The position numbers and the translations under genes are program-made. The notes beneath the pieces were generated by a model. That model was given only the letters and a program-made list of their open reading frames with translations, did not search any database and was not told the DNA's origin. This document shows positions 1 to 12,463 of a stretch of 64,000 nucleotides of DNA, piece by piece (within the stretch, counting starts at the first letter, position 1; each line of letters begins with the position of its first letter). Source of the stretch: Girardinichthys multiradiatus (taxonomy: Eukaryota > Chordata > Actinopteri > Cyprinodontiformes > Goodeidae); the NCBI RefSeq assembly GCF_021462225.1, contig NC_061811.1, forward strand, positions 25,381,663 to 25,445,662. The letters run 5' to 3'.

Positions 1-1259
1 ACACACCTCCTGCAACTTTACTGGTTCCCAATCTCACTTAAACACCTATAGATCTAAAGTGATTTGGAGGGCTTTGAAATGTCTGGCAAAAGCTCGAAGG
101 AAGCTTTGGGATACAGCAAAAGCTTCAAATATTGATACTATCTTCCTGCACTCTGCGGGCTTATGGGCTAGCTTGATACATGTACAACCTTAGAGAACAG
201 TTTGACCCACAGTAGGAAATGTTTAAGGACTATCTTCTTATGTTTGGGGATAGGAGGATCATGCTGAAGATGCCCTCCCATCTTTCATGAGACCTTCAAT
301 GAAAATTTTATGTGTGGTGTAGATGTGTGTGTGCATTTGCCTTTGTGCGTGTTGTATAAGGGGCTGCTTGCACATGCACCTGGCCTGCTGCATTATTAAA
401 GCTCGAGAGCTGGCTCATTGAAAAGAAGGAGAAGTTTGAGGAGATGACCCACAACAGGAGCAAAGAGAGGAGAAAGATTCACTTCCTGCAGGATGTACAA
501 AGCAGCAGGCTGAGTTTAAAAGTGAAGAAACAAACCAGAAGAACAGTAGTGCATAGAATGAAGGAAAGGGGTGCCTTTGCAACAGATTTCTAAAGTTTAA
601 ACAATGTTTTGCTTCTTCACTCTGAGTGAGGGGCCCCTTGACCTCCCATCCCGCCTCTCTCCCTGAAAACTTCTAGAATAGGGAGTCGTGCAGGGACTAA
701 CTTCCACAGAGAGTGAAATTTCCCTGGTGTGCACCATCAGTACATCTGACATCTCGCCCGGGGCTCGCGACAAAACCCCCTCTTTAAACATGGATGAGTC
801 TGTCCACCACATCTCTTTTCTTTTCTCCTCCATCTCTCTCTCCCTCACAACTCTTGACGCAAAGCTGAGAGCAGCTGCTTCGGTCAGTCTCAATAATTCA
901 ACAGCAATGTGAGGGATGAGGACCGAGGTGCAGTGAGATGAAGAAAGAGATGAGGAAAAGCTTGGAGAAAACAAGGAGATTGATTGTAGAGAAAAACTAG
1001 TCATAAATGACAAGAGGTGCCTGTTGATCTGCATGTAAACTCAGTTCTGTCCCATTTTGATTTCAGCTGCATTACACAAAAGTTCAGTCCAACTAAGTTC
1101 AACACCAGACAAAACGGGATACGTAGGCTTGTGAGTGACATCAAAGTAAGTTCACGCAGGTCAGTGGCCCCTGATTTGCTGGTACTGCACGGATGATTAT
1201 TAAATTAATATTTAGGGTCAGTCTGGAAGCCATATATCTTGTTGAAGTGTTGAAAAGGG
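1..1259. other. Unassigned single-copy-like stretch
   Basis: No recognisable exon, RNA gene or transposon end is visible. A CT-rich patch lies around 800-850. Two short opposing open frames near 600-1030 have no family signature and look like chance frames. Confidence 0.4.
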
Positions 1260-2480
1260 AGCTGCACGTATCTTCTAGGCGAGACAGAGAGGCATGCAGA
1301 CAAAGGGGCTTAGAGGGGGCTGCAGCTTCCCTTGCCTTGCAACTGATCAGCCCCTATTCCGGGAAGCATGTGTGGATAGCTTTGCACAGCTCTGAATGTC
1401 AGGAGAAAATTTGCACAAAAGTTACAAAGGGCCGCTAGGTTTTTGCAGGTAAAGTGAACGAAAACACGCGTGGATACAATGCAACCCAGCGCGATCAGAC
1501 TCACAACTAGTGCGCGAACAAGCCACGAACACGCTAGTTTGTAACAAAGCCCCCTCAAACAGCTGTATCCTATTTTTACCGAGACGAGAGACACACACAA
1601 AAAAGGCAGCCAGATACAATGCCCTTGCGCAGCTACAATAAACCCAGATGCATTGTTCCCCATGGTGGGGGGCTGAGGAGAAGAGCGAACTCGAGTGGGA
1701 TCCCCCACATCCACGCTTCTTAAAGCACATTTAAGCGCAGCAACAAACAGGCGTGGAAAGAAAAAAAGCGATGCAACTTTACCAAGCGTCTTTGGGTTGT
1801 ACACGAGTAACAAAACAATTAAAGACCAGAGTGAAACTGGCTGCAGCTAGCTGCTGGGGCTAACTTAGCAGACATGCCTGCAAGTTGGAGGATGCTGAAG
1901 AAGAAGAAGGCACCAACACACACAAAAGAAGTAGTAAAAACACAGCTAGCACAACTTCACTTGCAACAACCGGCAAAAGTTAAAATAACAAACTTGTGCA
2001 TGAGTCTGAAGTTGCTCAACTGCTTCACATCAGTTAGCAAGTTTAGCCACTTAGCACACTCCCCTCTCTCTTAACAGGGGTTTGCTGTTGTGACACTGCG
2101 ATAATTTACTTACTTTTCTCTCGCTTGACTATCGGAGGGGACCACAGCTCCTTTACCCTTGCCGTACATGTTGGAGGCTGTTCTCGGACTTTATTTTATC
2201 CCACTCGACACCTGTCAAAGAAAGCAACCAGGAAAACCTACTATCTCCATAGCTACCCAGTTAGTGTTGTCTCCCTATCTCTCCCTTCCTTACGCTCTCT
2301 TTGCTCCGGTTTCTTTTTCTTTTTTTTTTCTACATCCCCAACATTGCCCACAAATCAGGCAGGGTTTCAGCCGGAGGGGGGAACTTGAAACAGTCCAGTG
2401 GTGGAGCTTTTTTTTTTTTTTCAATCGCTGTTCCTGGATTCAGCTCACGCCCCCCTGTTGTGAGACGGAGGGGGCTTCTT
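1260..2480. other. CpG-elevated patch, possible promoter-like region
   Basis: CpG dinucleotides are clearly more frequent here than in the surrounding AT-rich sequence; I count about 20 between 1440 and 1800. Long T runs occur near 2310-2330 and 2408-2422. Open frames exist on both strands, including a 167-codon minus-strand frame, but none shows a domain, a good start context together with splice sites, or biased composition. It could be an unmethylated CpG island with a transcription start, or a decayed CpG-rich repeat. The sequence alone does not decide. Confidence 0.3.
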
Positions 2481-4180
2481 AAAGGCACAGTGTCCAAGTT
2501 TGTACAGACTTCGCTCAAGTTCAAGTTCTCTTCAGGCCTTCATGTAACTTTTGTGTTTTTCTTCATTTACAGTAGCAAATTGTTACATTTAACAGTTACT
2601 ATAATACTTGATTTCTTTAAGCAATAGTGTGCACAAAATATACCAGGAATTAATTAATTGTTTTTGTCATATTTGTGCACCCAAAACATTAATTAGACAC
2701 CTTCATTTTAAACGTTTTACTCCAGAAATTACCTCAAAGCTAAATCCTGATGTTCATAGACCCATTTAGCAAATATAAATACCCAGATTCTAAATTCAAA
2801 GAAAAGTGCGTTCATAACCATAGCCGGCACAAGGCTGTATGAGGCCCTAAGCAGAATTTAATTTGGGGCCCACCAGCTGCAACAGCACTACTGGCCTCCT
2901 GTTTATGTTTTACTGTCCAGTTTAAAAGCATTTTAAATTGTTACATTAAATTACATTTTTATACATAAATTTCAGAGAGAAAAGCTAATGAGTATCAGTG
3001 AGTATCAATGTTAATTTATTTATTCATATATATAGTTATATTGTCCTGCACAGTGCCCCTTTTTGAATATATGTCCCTCACTCTTGGTCACTCACTCAAA
3101 TAATTTCAGGGCTATTTTTAAGTTAACTGACACAACATTTTGCATTAGCTAAAAATAATTAAGTTCTAACCAATTTTTTTGCTGCATATATATTTGAAAC
3201 CATGAATCTAGGTAATATTTGGTCATTTAAAAATAATCCAAAGAGGATCAAGATTTTCATTTATTTTATCTGACCAGAATTTAATGTTCCAGCATAGTAA
3301 CTTGAATAATTAAAACTTGTTTTCCTTTGCCACCCCTAAATTCTAATTGCCACCCCAGTCCCAAAGCTTTTTGGTTACACCCTGACATTTCATATAGACC
3401 ATAATTTGTGCCCTAGGGAAGGTTCATACCTGCATTGGAAACTAATGATTTATTTTATCTTTTTTAAACTCTGCTTATGCCTGCTGTTAGGAAATGTGCT
3501 TACGTGACTACAAAAAATAAAATCTACCAGCAGGAGGTCTCTAGTTTTAAGTTTGGTTTGATCAGGGGTCATATTTAGAAAGAGTCAGCCCAAAGGGAAT
3601 TAGAACCAAAATGAAAGTAAAAAGTTCTCTAATGAATATGATTTAGAAAATAATATACAATTAAATTAATTTCTGTGTCAAATTTAAACATTTGTTACTA
3701 CATTTATCTCCACAATTCCTTCATTTATCTGTTGATAATTGCTGCATTTGTGGCTCAGACTGCTTCTTTGTATTGCAGATTTACAGCTGAATCCAAGCAT
3801 AATTTCTTGAATTGAACTTTAAAGCTGGATGTCGATAATGTTTGCACTTTGTAGTGTCACAATTCCGACTCTGAACAGCTTGATTTTATATGCTGCCAGA
3901 TGTTTTATACATTGCTCATTCAATCTAAACTATGAACATCCCAGCTTATGACATGAAGAAGAGAGTGATCGAAGTATATTTTAATCAACTTTTAGATACA
4001 TAATCAGAATGAACACTTAAACATGCTCTTATCTTTGATTACAGATACACAAATACTCACATGGGATGACACAGCTGCAGCTCATGTACTTTGTAGTTGT
4101 CCAGGAGTGGTGCTGGCTCTTGACGGTTAAGTTTAATTGTGTGTCATGTCCCTTTAAGAGTGTGTAGAGAGCTCTTTGTA
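2481..4180. other. AT-rich stretch with a possible decayed repeat
   Basis: Mostly AT-rich DNA without a coding signal. Between about 2818 and 3430 there are GGCCC-rich segments and a phrase with 'GCCACCCC' used twice near 3331-3356, which reminds me of decayed non-autonomous DNA transposons of fish. No terminal repeats or target-site duplication can be pointed to, so this is only a hint. Confidence 0.25.
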
Positions 4181-4181
4181 G

Positions 4182-4184
<3 letters not shown>

Positions 4185-4214
<30 letters not shown>
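4185..4214. repeat. (TG)n microsatellite
   Basis: About 15 uninterrupted TG units. Confidence 0.95.
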
Positions 4215-4216
<2 letters not shown>

Positions 4217-4341
4217 GGCAGGGACAGGCAGCCCTCTGTTTTCGTGCTACTTGCTGTGGGAAGGGCACAGCTGACTGTCTGTCTGCACGCACGACCCTGT
4301 CTGTATACGTGCTTGGACATGCACATGTATTTCTCTCTGCA

Positions 4342-4358
4342 AGAGAGAGAGAGAGAGA
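4342..4358. repeat. (AG)n microsatellite
   Basis: A short run of about eight AG units. Confidence 0.9.
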
Positions 4359-4359
4359 A

Positions 4360-6587
4360 TACATTTTTGCATATGCGCTAAAGGCCTGCTACTTTGTATG
4401 AGGATATAAACACCTGCTCTGATGAGCGGACATTTTTCTAAAATAATAGAGGAACACATGGGATAGAAAATAGAGGAATTAAAGAAGCGAGGGGCATTAT
4501 TTCATAAATGATCCAAATGTCCCCAATAATCTTGTTTATATAACAAATAACCGTACAGATGGCCTCAGTTATGGAACAGATATTCAGCGTAGTAGGATTT
4601 TATGAGAAAATTACTCTATATTATAACTAGATATATATTCTAACTTGTACTGAGTCCAGAGTGGGAAAAAGTCATACAATGTCATTGGCTTTTTTTTCTT
4701 TTTTTTTAGATTTTATTTTGAGTAAAAGGATAAAATAACCATCATTTATTTTCCAAAATCTGTAAGATTGCTTTAATATACAAAGTATATACATAGTAAG
4801 TCATTAAAAAAAATGCAATTACACTGTTTCTTTTGATTTAACATCAGCATTCAGTGTTCTTGGATCACCTATAATCAATTATGAGGTTAAACTTTGAAGT
4901 TAGAATTGCATTAGGAATCTGCCTCCTCCATAGACTCTTGTTCTGCTACCAGTTGTTGAACACAGGCAGATTTTATCTATAGTGTTACTTACTGTTTAAA
5001 ACAAGAACTGCAGTGCCTGTGCCTCAAGCGAAGGTGTAAAAGCCAAGAGGCTGAGAATTTGTAGTGACCAAATTCTCTTGAGAAAGTTGCTGGGCAAAGG
5101 TATAAATAACCGTGGCTTTAGAGTGTTGCACAACACAGAGGGTTGTCCATTAACCACTGAAAGGACATGCAAATAAGCAACGGAAAATTTGTTTGGGGTC
5201 CAACTAACGGATTGATCAGAGTGCCCCCAGGCTTTGCAGCTCAAGAAATACTTTCATATTTCTACAGTTTAAACTCCTTTTAATGAGATGCCAGAGAACG
5301 TGCCAGAGGTAAGTTGTATGGAACATCATGCAGCATTGCCCCTCCCCCACATGTTGCTGTGCATGGCTGGTCAGATGGCTAAAGGAAAGCTTCTAGACTT
5401 TTCCTCCCTTAAAAGGAGGACAAAATAGGCTGTTTGAAAGTAGTTCTGAATGACAGAATTCATGATGTAAATGTCATACTGTGAAAAAGAAAAGGAGCAC
5501 CACCTTTCACTCAGTTTTAGAAAGTGCTGCTTTAAAGCTACAGCTGTCAAGCCTCAAGCATTATGACTGCTCTTTTACCTGTGACCAACAATGTGACTTT
5601 ACTGGAATTTGTTTCTGAGCAGAGTGCTGCCCTGGAGCCACCTGTTGCTGCACACTGCCAGTCAGCTGGCTGAAAGACGACTCCTACACAAAACCTTGTC
5701 TTACAAGATAGACAAATTGGCAATTCTTAAAAACTTAATTACCACTCTACACTCTCACTCTAGTTTTAAATTTATTTTAGTTCATCAGTAGTAGGAATAT
5801 TTGGACAAATGGTACATACTGTATTTCTGCTTTAAAATTCTGTATAAATAACTTAAAACCTCAGTTTTTTTTTTTACTAAACATAATTATACCGTCAGAA
5901 TATCATATCATCTCTTGCCAATTAGCCACCACATGGTGTTTTATTTACCCTATAATAATTTTCATGTTTCTCACCAAGGCTTAAGTAGACCATTTGTGAT
6001 GACTTTCCAATCTTCCTTTATTGTTTTTCCTACGAATTATAAATTCAGCTGGCTCCATTGCAGACAAAAAAGAAGAGAAAAAGAAAGTGGCAATGCATCC
6101 CTTATTTAAGCTCTAGATCACAAACTCTATCACTGTCTTATCATAGCCCTACTATTGATCCAAGAACCCAATAATTCCCTGGAACACTGGCTCTTCGTCT
6201 TTTGCACAGAGTTGAGATAAGCAAGGACATTGTGTGCTCTCTTTGTCTCTGCTTTTTCTGTTTTATAAAAAATACAGAGCAGGATGTTAGTATTTTGTCC
6301 CTTTGGAGTCCATCTGATTTCTAATACTTCCTTTTTATTTAGTCTTAATTGTTATCCATTGTTTGTTTTTTTTTCATTATTTTTTGTCAGTGATCATCTT
6401 CCCCATATCTAAATACACGATCTAATTTCATATAGATAATCTGAATTTAACTTATTTGAAAAAACAAATTAGCAAATTGGGAACATTAGTTTTTTTTATC
6501 CATAAGAGATTTATACTTCATAAGGCCAGGATTTTCATTGGTATCTGTTCTCTTAGAACTTTTGTGAAGGGGCTACAAAGTAGAAAG
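4360..6587. other. Unassigned AT-rich stretch
   Basis: No exon, RNA gene or transposon signature recognised. Only short T runs and chance frames are present. Confidence 0.4.
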
Positions 6588-6913
6588 CTCAGTGGAGTAG
6601 TTGTTAGCACTGTTACGTTGCAGCAAGAAGTGTCCAGTGTTCGAGTCCCAGCCTGGGCTCTTCCTTCTTGAAGTTGGCATGCTCTAACTGTGTATGAATA
6701 GGTTCTCTCCGGGCACTCTGGCTGCCTTCCACTGGTTAATTGGTCTCTCTAAAGCTCCTTAGGTATGATTATGTGTGTGCATAGTTGTTTGTCTCTGTGT
6801 TGCGTTGTAATAGACTGGCATCCTATACAGGGTTTACCATGATGACCACCAGAGATAGACACCAGCCTTTTCACGAACCTGCGAGAATAAGCAAATGTAG
6901 AGAATGGATGGTC
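6588..6913 (+). mobile_element. tRNA-derived SINE, near full length
   Basis: The head resembles a tRNA-type RNA polymerase III promoter: an A-box-like stretch near 6590-6610 and a B-box-like GTTCGAGTCCC near 6638-6649. The body carries phrases shared with the other copies in this window at 32307, 55523 and 60421, such as GGTTAATTGGTCTCTCTAAA. The end reads AATAAGC followed by GAATGGATGG. It has diverged through point changes and short deletions compared with the 55523 copy. Clear target-site duplications were not found. Confidence 0.8.
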
Positions 6914-8239
6914 AAAATGTGACCTGACCTGTTTAATCAAAACAGAAAATTCTCATGTTTTTCACTTTATAAACACATAAACATGCACTATGTTCTTTGG
7001 TGAACTTTGTATTAAGCTCAGTATTTACTCTAAAGTTTATATGTTTATGTTAAATGTCTAAATGCTGTGAGCACTTGAAACTGAAGTAAGATTCCTTGTT
7101 GGTCTAACCAATCTTGGCCAATAAAACTGATTTTGATTCCTAATCAAATGAATGTTAAGAAAGTGCTTTAATACATGAACGGGAAAATTACTTCTCTTTT
7201 TTGCCTCGTTTAAAAAACGATCAGTGAATCTCCAGCACATTTCTTTTTCTTTTTATTGGTAACAAACCTTACAAAAATTACTTTGAATGTGTTATAGTTC
7301 TTAGGCCCAGTGCATATGACAACAATCTATCTGTTTCTGTTAAAAAATTTGCATGACAATGTTTTAATTGCGATCTGCGTGCAGAACACACTTGGAGAAA
7401 CATTAAAATTGTGCAATTTCCCTGCCAGACCACTTGTAGGTGGTATGTGCTTTGAAACTCAACAACATATGCATGAGTACCCACACTCCCTGCTTAAAAA
7501 GGTGGTCTGTGGTTTTTAAACCAGTTGGCATCCGTTAGCGGTGCGCATGTGCATTATATTTACTGAATAATGCGCAAAGGCCAGGGCGTCTCCATACAGG
7601 GCGATTCTGTTTTTCCTGTCTACACAACAGAGATCGGGATGTTTTTAAAAGTGTACACTAGAACCTATTCGTAAATCATGCTGTTGTCATAGAAAATGCG
7701 GGCCATTGTGGTGTACACGATCACTAGAAATGCAACAAAACTATTCTCTTTTAACCAAAAAGCGTTGCCATAGAAAAAAAACTGCAGTTTTTATAAAACA
7801 TTAGAAATGGCACATGAATATCTTAAGTTAGAGTATAAATTCAATTAGGTTCATAAAAATGTATTTTAAATAATGTATTCAAAAATCAATCAACAGCACA
7901 AAATGTAACTAATCTAAAAATCACATAATTAACAAAAACAAAAACGAAACAGAAAAGCAATAAGACAGAGCATGAACCCTGATCTTCTGGTAAAAATCCT
8001 TTATTTGAAAGGCACTCACTCACTTACTGTAATGTCTAAACCTGAACTTGTTAGTAACCTGACAATGAAATTGTTAGAAACCAACCAGTGGAATTAATGT
8101 AAAAACTTGCACCCAAACTTAATTTTTAGAATTTTGTTGAGTAGCTAATTATTAAGATGAATTTGTCTTCCAGGGTAAAATTTTTAGGGAATAAAAATGT
8201 TACTGAAATCATAATAAACTTTTTTAATTCTCTTACACC
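6914..8239. other. Unassigned stretch
   Basis: No supported feature. Several short chance frames occur on both strands. Confidence 0.4.
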
Positions 8240-8570
8240 AAAAAATAAAAATTTTCCCTATAAACCACTGCTGAGATGTACCATTTATTAGCAATGAGGG
8301 CCTGGGTGATAAGCCTGCTAGCAAGTTTGACTTTACCATGGTTAAAAAAACTAAAGAAGGCAAAAAAAAAATTAAAAATAAACTTTTTAAATCTATTCCA
8401 ACAATGAAGCGTAACCTTATTTCTGAGAACCTCGGCTAAGATGTATTGTTCATAGCTACAGGGAGAAGAAGTTCGGCTTGCTAACAAGTTTGACATTAGC
8501 GCTGACGCTGTCGCTGAAATAGCCAATGCTGGATACAAACTGAAATTTTTGCTCAAACACAAAGAACTTA
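8240..8570. repeat. Diverged tandem duplication, period about 166 bp
   Basis: Two segments line up at a spacing of about 166 bp. GAGATGTA near 8273 matches AAGATGTA near 8439. CCTGCTAGCAAGTTTGAC near 8308 matches CTTGCTAACAAGTTTGAC near 8474. The copies differ at many positions, so the event is old. Confidence 0.5.
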
Positions 8571-10794
8571 ATCTCCTACTCCTGTTATGATTCTTATATT
8601 TTCTGAAGTTGAATTATTCAACTCTGCTGGACCCTGGACATGCAAATGATTTCCTTTTCATAGTAATAAAGCTGTTTGAAATACATCCTTAAAAACTGCC
8701 AGCTTATGGCTGCCATTCTCAACCCTGCAAATTCAGGTGCGGTTAAAAGTTATCTGCAGTGCAGATATCTTATTGTTTCATCATAGTGACATCAACTGAT
8801 TAGTATGGTTGTTGCAATTAGTTTGACATATCTGAAGCATTGGCATAAACAGCCGCTTTGCTATCTTGTCCTTGTGCAATAATATGTTTAAGTTATTTAA
8901 TATTTATTAAATAACTTTCGGTCTGTTGAGTAGTGTCCTGTGAATACCAGCCTAGTACAGCAGTGGTATTATTACAATAGATGAAAGAGTGATTCGAAGA
9001 CTGGCATTCTCAAAACTGCAAACTCCACACACATATGGAATAAATTCACAACTTCTCTTCATAATATAGAAATTTATTAACAGAAACAATTCAACACAAA
9101 GTTAAACATGTTTCAGTCATTAAATCCCTGAATAGTCAAGTAAACATGAACTAAAACTACCAAGCAAACATGAAAGAATACAGAAAACTAATGAACTATA
9201 TACAAATAAAGGGAAAAAGGAACAAATATAATGGTTGAAAATCATAACCAATAAAATGATGCAATGATATTACAGTTCAGTGTGGGCATTTACTGTATGT
9301 TTGAGAACCTAGGATTTTTTTTAAGGAATTTGAAAATGCTGTCAAAAGAAAAACTAATTAACAATGAGTAGTATGTGTTAAAAAAAAAAAAAAACAGTCA
9401 CATTGCAAATCAGAAGGTGAGTAAAACATTATTTTAAGAAAATATGAAATAATTATTTGCCGAATTTTAAATTGAAATGAATAATCTTTTGGGCAATTGA
9501 TTTTAATGCAGTTAACTAGCCATTACATGGAGTAACGGACAAATAAAATGGTGGAGAGGAATGTCTATGGAGCCTCACAAGATGACAAGACAAGTCATAT
9601 GTAAATATTTGACCTTCCTGGCGCTAGCATTAGCAGTTAGTGGTTTTAGCTAACAAAGGAAAATAACTTATTTAGCAACCCTTTTAGTTTCACAAGTACT
9701 TGAAATACCATTAATACAAAAATTAGGGTGTGTATGGATACCGGCAGAGCCTCATTGAAATATATATAGTTTGTCTTCACTTTAACACACAACACAGAAC
9801 AAATAAACTACCCTCAAGGTTTGGAGGCCTGTTTGCATTAACTCGCCAAGTAGCCTTTTATCACCACAAACAAAAGCAAAACACCATGAAATTCACAATA
9901 TTTATATTGTTTCATCCTAACTAATTTTCTCTGCCCAGACACAACCTCTTACATGTACTTCAGATTAACAGAAGTGAAGAAGGTCCAAAGGGCATTGGGT
10001 TGAGGCGATGAACAAAAGAAAATTGCTCTTGTTAGCAGCTTTGTTGCAAGTTGAATGGCAAACAAAGAAGTGGCTCAGATTTCATTTATGCAGAAGCTCA
10101 AAAAGAAAGATTAAGACAGCTTGTCTAAATTACCCCTGGGATTTGCTGGATGCACAAACAGCAGATCATAGCTTAACAAACTTTTGGTTGTTCTTCGATC
10201 GAGACATACATTAACATCAGATCATAGTAAACTTTGGATCCACAGATTCTTCGAAGTAGACTCTTACTCGCCAGCGGGTTTCAGAGACATTCAGGTCCTT
10301 GTGCACTGCCTCTCCAATGCAATCAGCTGTGCTGCTGCTGGTAATGAGAAAGTAGCTGGGAGAATTGTTTTGTTAGTTGACTCCATGAGATCACGGGACT
10401 CCAGCTATGGCTCCTCCTTCCTGGGCTGTATTAAAAGTAGGTTAATACGGTGTATTTATGGATTCAGAGTTTTTACCAATTTCTTCATTTATGTACAGTT
10501 CAGTACATGTTTCATCTTCAACCCGGCTGGGGCACAACATCCTACTGATTCACTTGCATCATGACAGTCATGTGAAAAAAACTAGGACAGCCCATTTAAT
10601 AGGAGACTTTTTTTTTTACAGAAATTGAACCAGGTGAAGCTAAAGCTATGCTACTTGAGGACTTCTGTATAGAGCATATTTACAGACAGAGAAGGTTTTT
10701 CATCTTAAATGAAAACCATATATATTTTATGCATAACGTTGACCTAATTACTGTTCTGAGTGGCTGGTTCTTTCAGCAAATGACATATTTTAGA
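8571..10794. other. Unassigned AT-rich stretch
   Basis: No exon or known repeat recognised. There is an A run near 9379-9394. A 126-codon frame at 10184-10564 has no recognisable domain and is treated as chance. Confidence 0.4.
8890..8917. repeat. Perfect 28-bp palindrome
   Basis: AAGTTATTTAATA at 8890-8902 is followed, after a 2-base spacer, by its exact reverse complement at 8905-8917. It is entirely AT-rich, so it may be a chance or slippage product. Confidence 0.9.
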
Positions 10795-10899
10795 GTCTGT
10801 AGTCTCCAGTTAACGATTATTTGATTATTACATTAGTTGATGATTATTTCAACAAACGATTAATTTAATTAATCCAATTAATCCAATTAATTGTTTCAG

Positions 10900-10902
<3 letters not shown>
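10795..10902. mobile_element. Fragment of a hAT-like MITE
   Basis: The phrase CTCCAGTTAACGATTA, followed by TTAGTTGATGATTATTTCA and ending in ATTAATTGTTTCAGCCTTA, matches the right half of the copy at 32965-33325. Only this half is present, and it ends at the adjoining TA/GA microsatellite. Confidence 0.55.

Positions 10903-10966
<64 letters not shown>
10903..10966. repeat. Compound (TA)16-(GA)16 microsatellite
   Basis: About 16 TA units (10903-10934) run directly into about 16 GA units (10935-10966). It sits between the MITE fragment and the Tc1 element that starts at 10977. Confidence 0.95.
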
Positions 10967-10968
<2 letters not shown>

Positions 10969-10976
10969 TTTACATA

Positions 10977-12181
10977 CACTCACCTGCGACTTTATTAGGT
11001 ACACCTGCTCGTTAACGCAAATTTCTAATCAGTCAATCACATGGCAGCAACTCAATGCATTTAGGCATGTAGACATGGTCAACGCGATCTGCTGCAGTTC
11101 AAACTGAGCATCAGAATGGGGAAGAAAGGTGATTTAAGTGACTTTGAACGTGGCATGGTTGTTGGTGCCAGACGGGCTGGTCTGAGTACTGAGAAACTGC
11201 TGATCTACTGTGATTTTCACATGCCACCATCTTTAGGGTTTACAGAGAATGGTCCAAAGAAGAGAAAATATCCAGTGAGCGGCAGTTCTGTGGACGCAAA
11301 TGCCTTGTTGATGCCAGAGGTCAGAGGAGAATGGCCAGACTGGTTCGAGCTGATAGAAAGGCAACAGTAATTTAAATAACCACTTGTTACAACCAAGGCA
11401 TGTAGAAGAGCATCTCTGAACGCACAACACGTCGAACCTTGAGGCGGATGGGCTACAGCCGCAGAAGACCACACCGGGTGCCACTCCTGTCAGCTAAGAA
11501 CAGCAAACTGAGGCTACAATTTGCACTGGCTCACCAAAATTGGACAATAGAAGATTGGAAAAACGTTGCCCGGTCTGATGGGTCTCGATTTCTGCTGCGA
11601 CATTTGGATGGTGGGGTCAGAAATTGGCGTCAACAACATGAAAGCATGGATCCATCCTGCCTTGTATCAACGGTTCAGGCTGGTGGTGTAATGGTGTGGT
11701 GGATATTTTCTTGGCACACGTTGGGCCCCTTAGTACCAATTGAGCATCGTGTCAACGCCACAGCTTGCCTGAGTATTGTTGCTGGCCATGTCCATCCCTT
11801 TATGACCACAGTGTACCCATCTTTTGATGATTACTTCCAGCAGGATAACGCGCCATGTCATAAAGCATGAATCATCTCAGACTGGTTTCTTGAACGTGAC
11901 AATGAGTTCACTGTACTGAAATGGCCTCCACAGTCACCAGATCTCAATCCAATAGAGCACCTTTGGGATGTGGTGGAATGGGAGATTCGCATCATGGATG
12001 TGCAGCCGACAAATCTGCAGCATCTGTGTGATGCTATCATGTCAATATGGACCAAACTCTCTGAGGAATGTTTCCAGTACCTTGTTGAATCTATGCCACG
12101 AAGGATTAAGGCAATTCTGAGGGCAAAAGGGGGTCCAACCCGGTACTAGCAAGGTGTACCTAATAAAGTGGCAGATGAGTG
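10977..12181 (+). mobile_element. Full-length Tc1-like transposon with short TIRs, dead
   Basis: The element is bounded by TA on both sides (10975-10976 and 12182-12183), the target duplication typical of Tc1/mariner insertions. The left end CACTCACCTGCGACTTTATT and the reverse complement of the right end agree over about 30 bases with only two mismatches. The length of 1205 bp is normal for the superfamily. The single transposase gene inside is disrupted, so this copy could move only if a related transposase is supplied in trans. Confidence 0.93.
11116..12149 (+). pseudogene. Tc1-like DDE transposase, broken
   Basis: This gene would encode a cut-and-paste transposase acting on the terminal repeats of its own element. 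The start codon at 11116 opens with MGKKGDLSDFERGMVVGARR, an N-terminal DNA-binding region. The catalytic part, beginning near 11439, reads RRMGYSRRRPHRVPLL, then SDGSRFLLRH (first Asp), QQDNAPCHKA (second Asp) and DLNPIEHLWD (Glu), so the DD34E residues are still visible. The N-terminal and catalytic parts lie in different frames, which implies at least one frameshift between about 11190 and 11440. An in-frame TGA follows CHKA at about 11870. The last residues, GGPTRY, are followed by TAG. Glu of the usual SDES motif has become Gly. Confidence 0.92.
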
Positions 12182-12463
12182 TATATATCTATATAAACAA
12201 GAAATGCATTTTCCAACTGATGAAAAAGTTAGGACACGTTATCCTCTGTTTATTGTTATCCCCTTTGACTGAAATAACTTAGGTGTAGCCATCTGCTGAT
12301 CTCTGACATTGGTCTTTGGAAAGCTTAACTCTCTCATCACGTTTTGGTGTGAGACATTTGGGGGTTTCTTGCAAGTACTTCACTACATCTCAAAAAAGCC
12401 TACAGATCTAGGCTTTAAGTCTACCCAGAGTTTTTACATCCATGATGAAAAACTCCCATACGA

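Noticed and set aside
1310..1813. 167-codon minus-strand frame
   Set aside because: Cys/Leu/Val-rich but with no recognisable family, splice context or conserved motif; kept only as part of a CpG-elevated patch.
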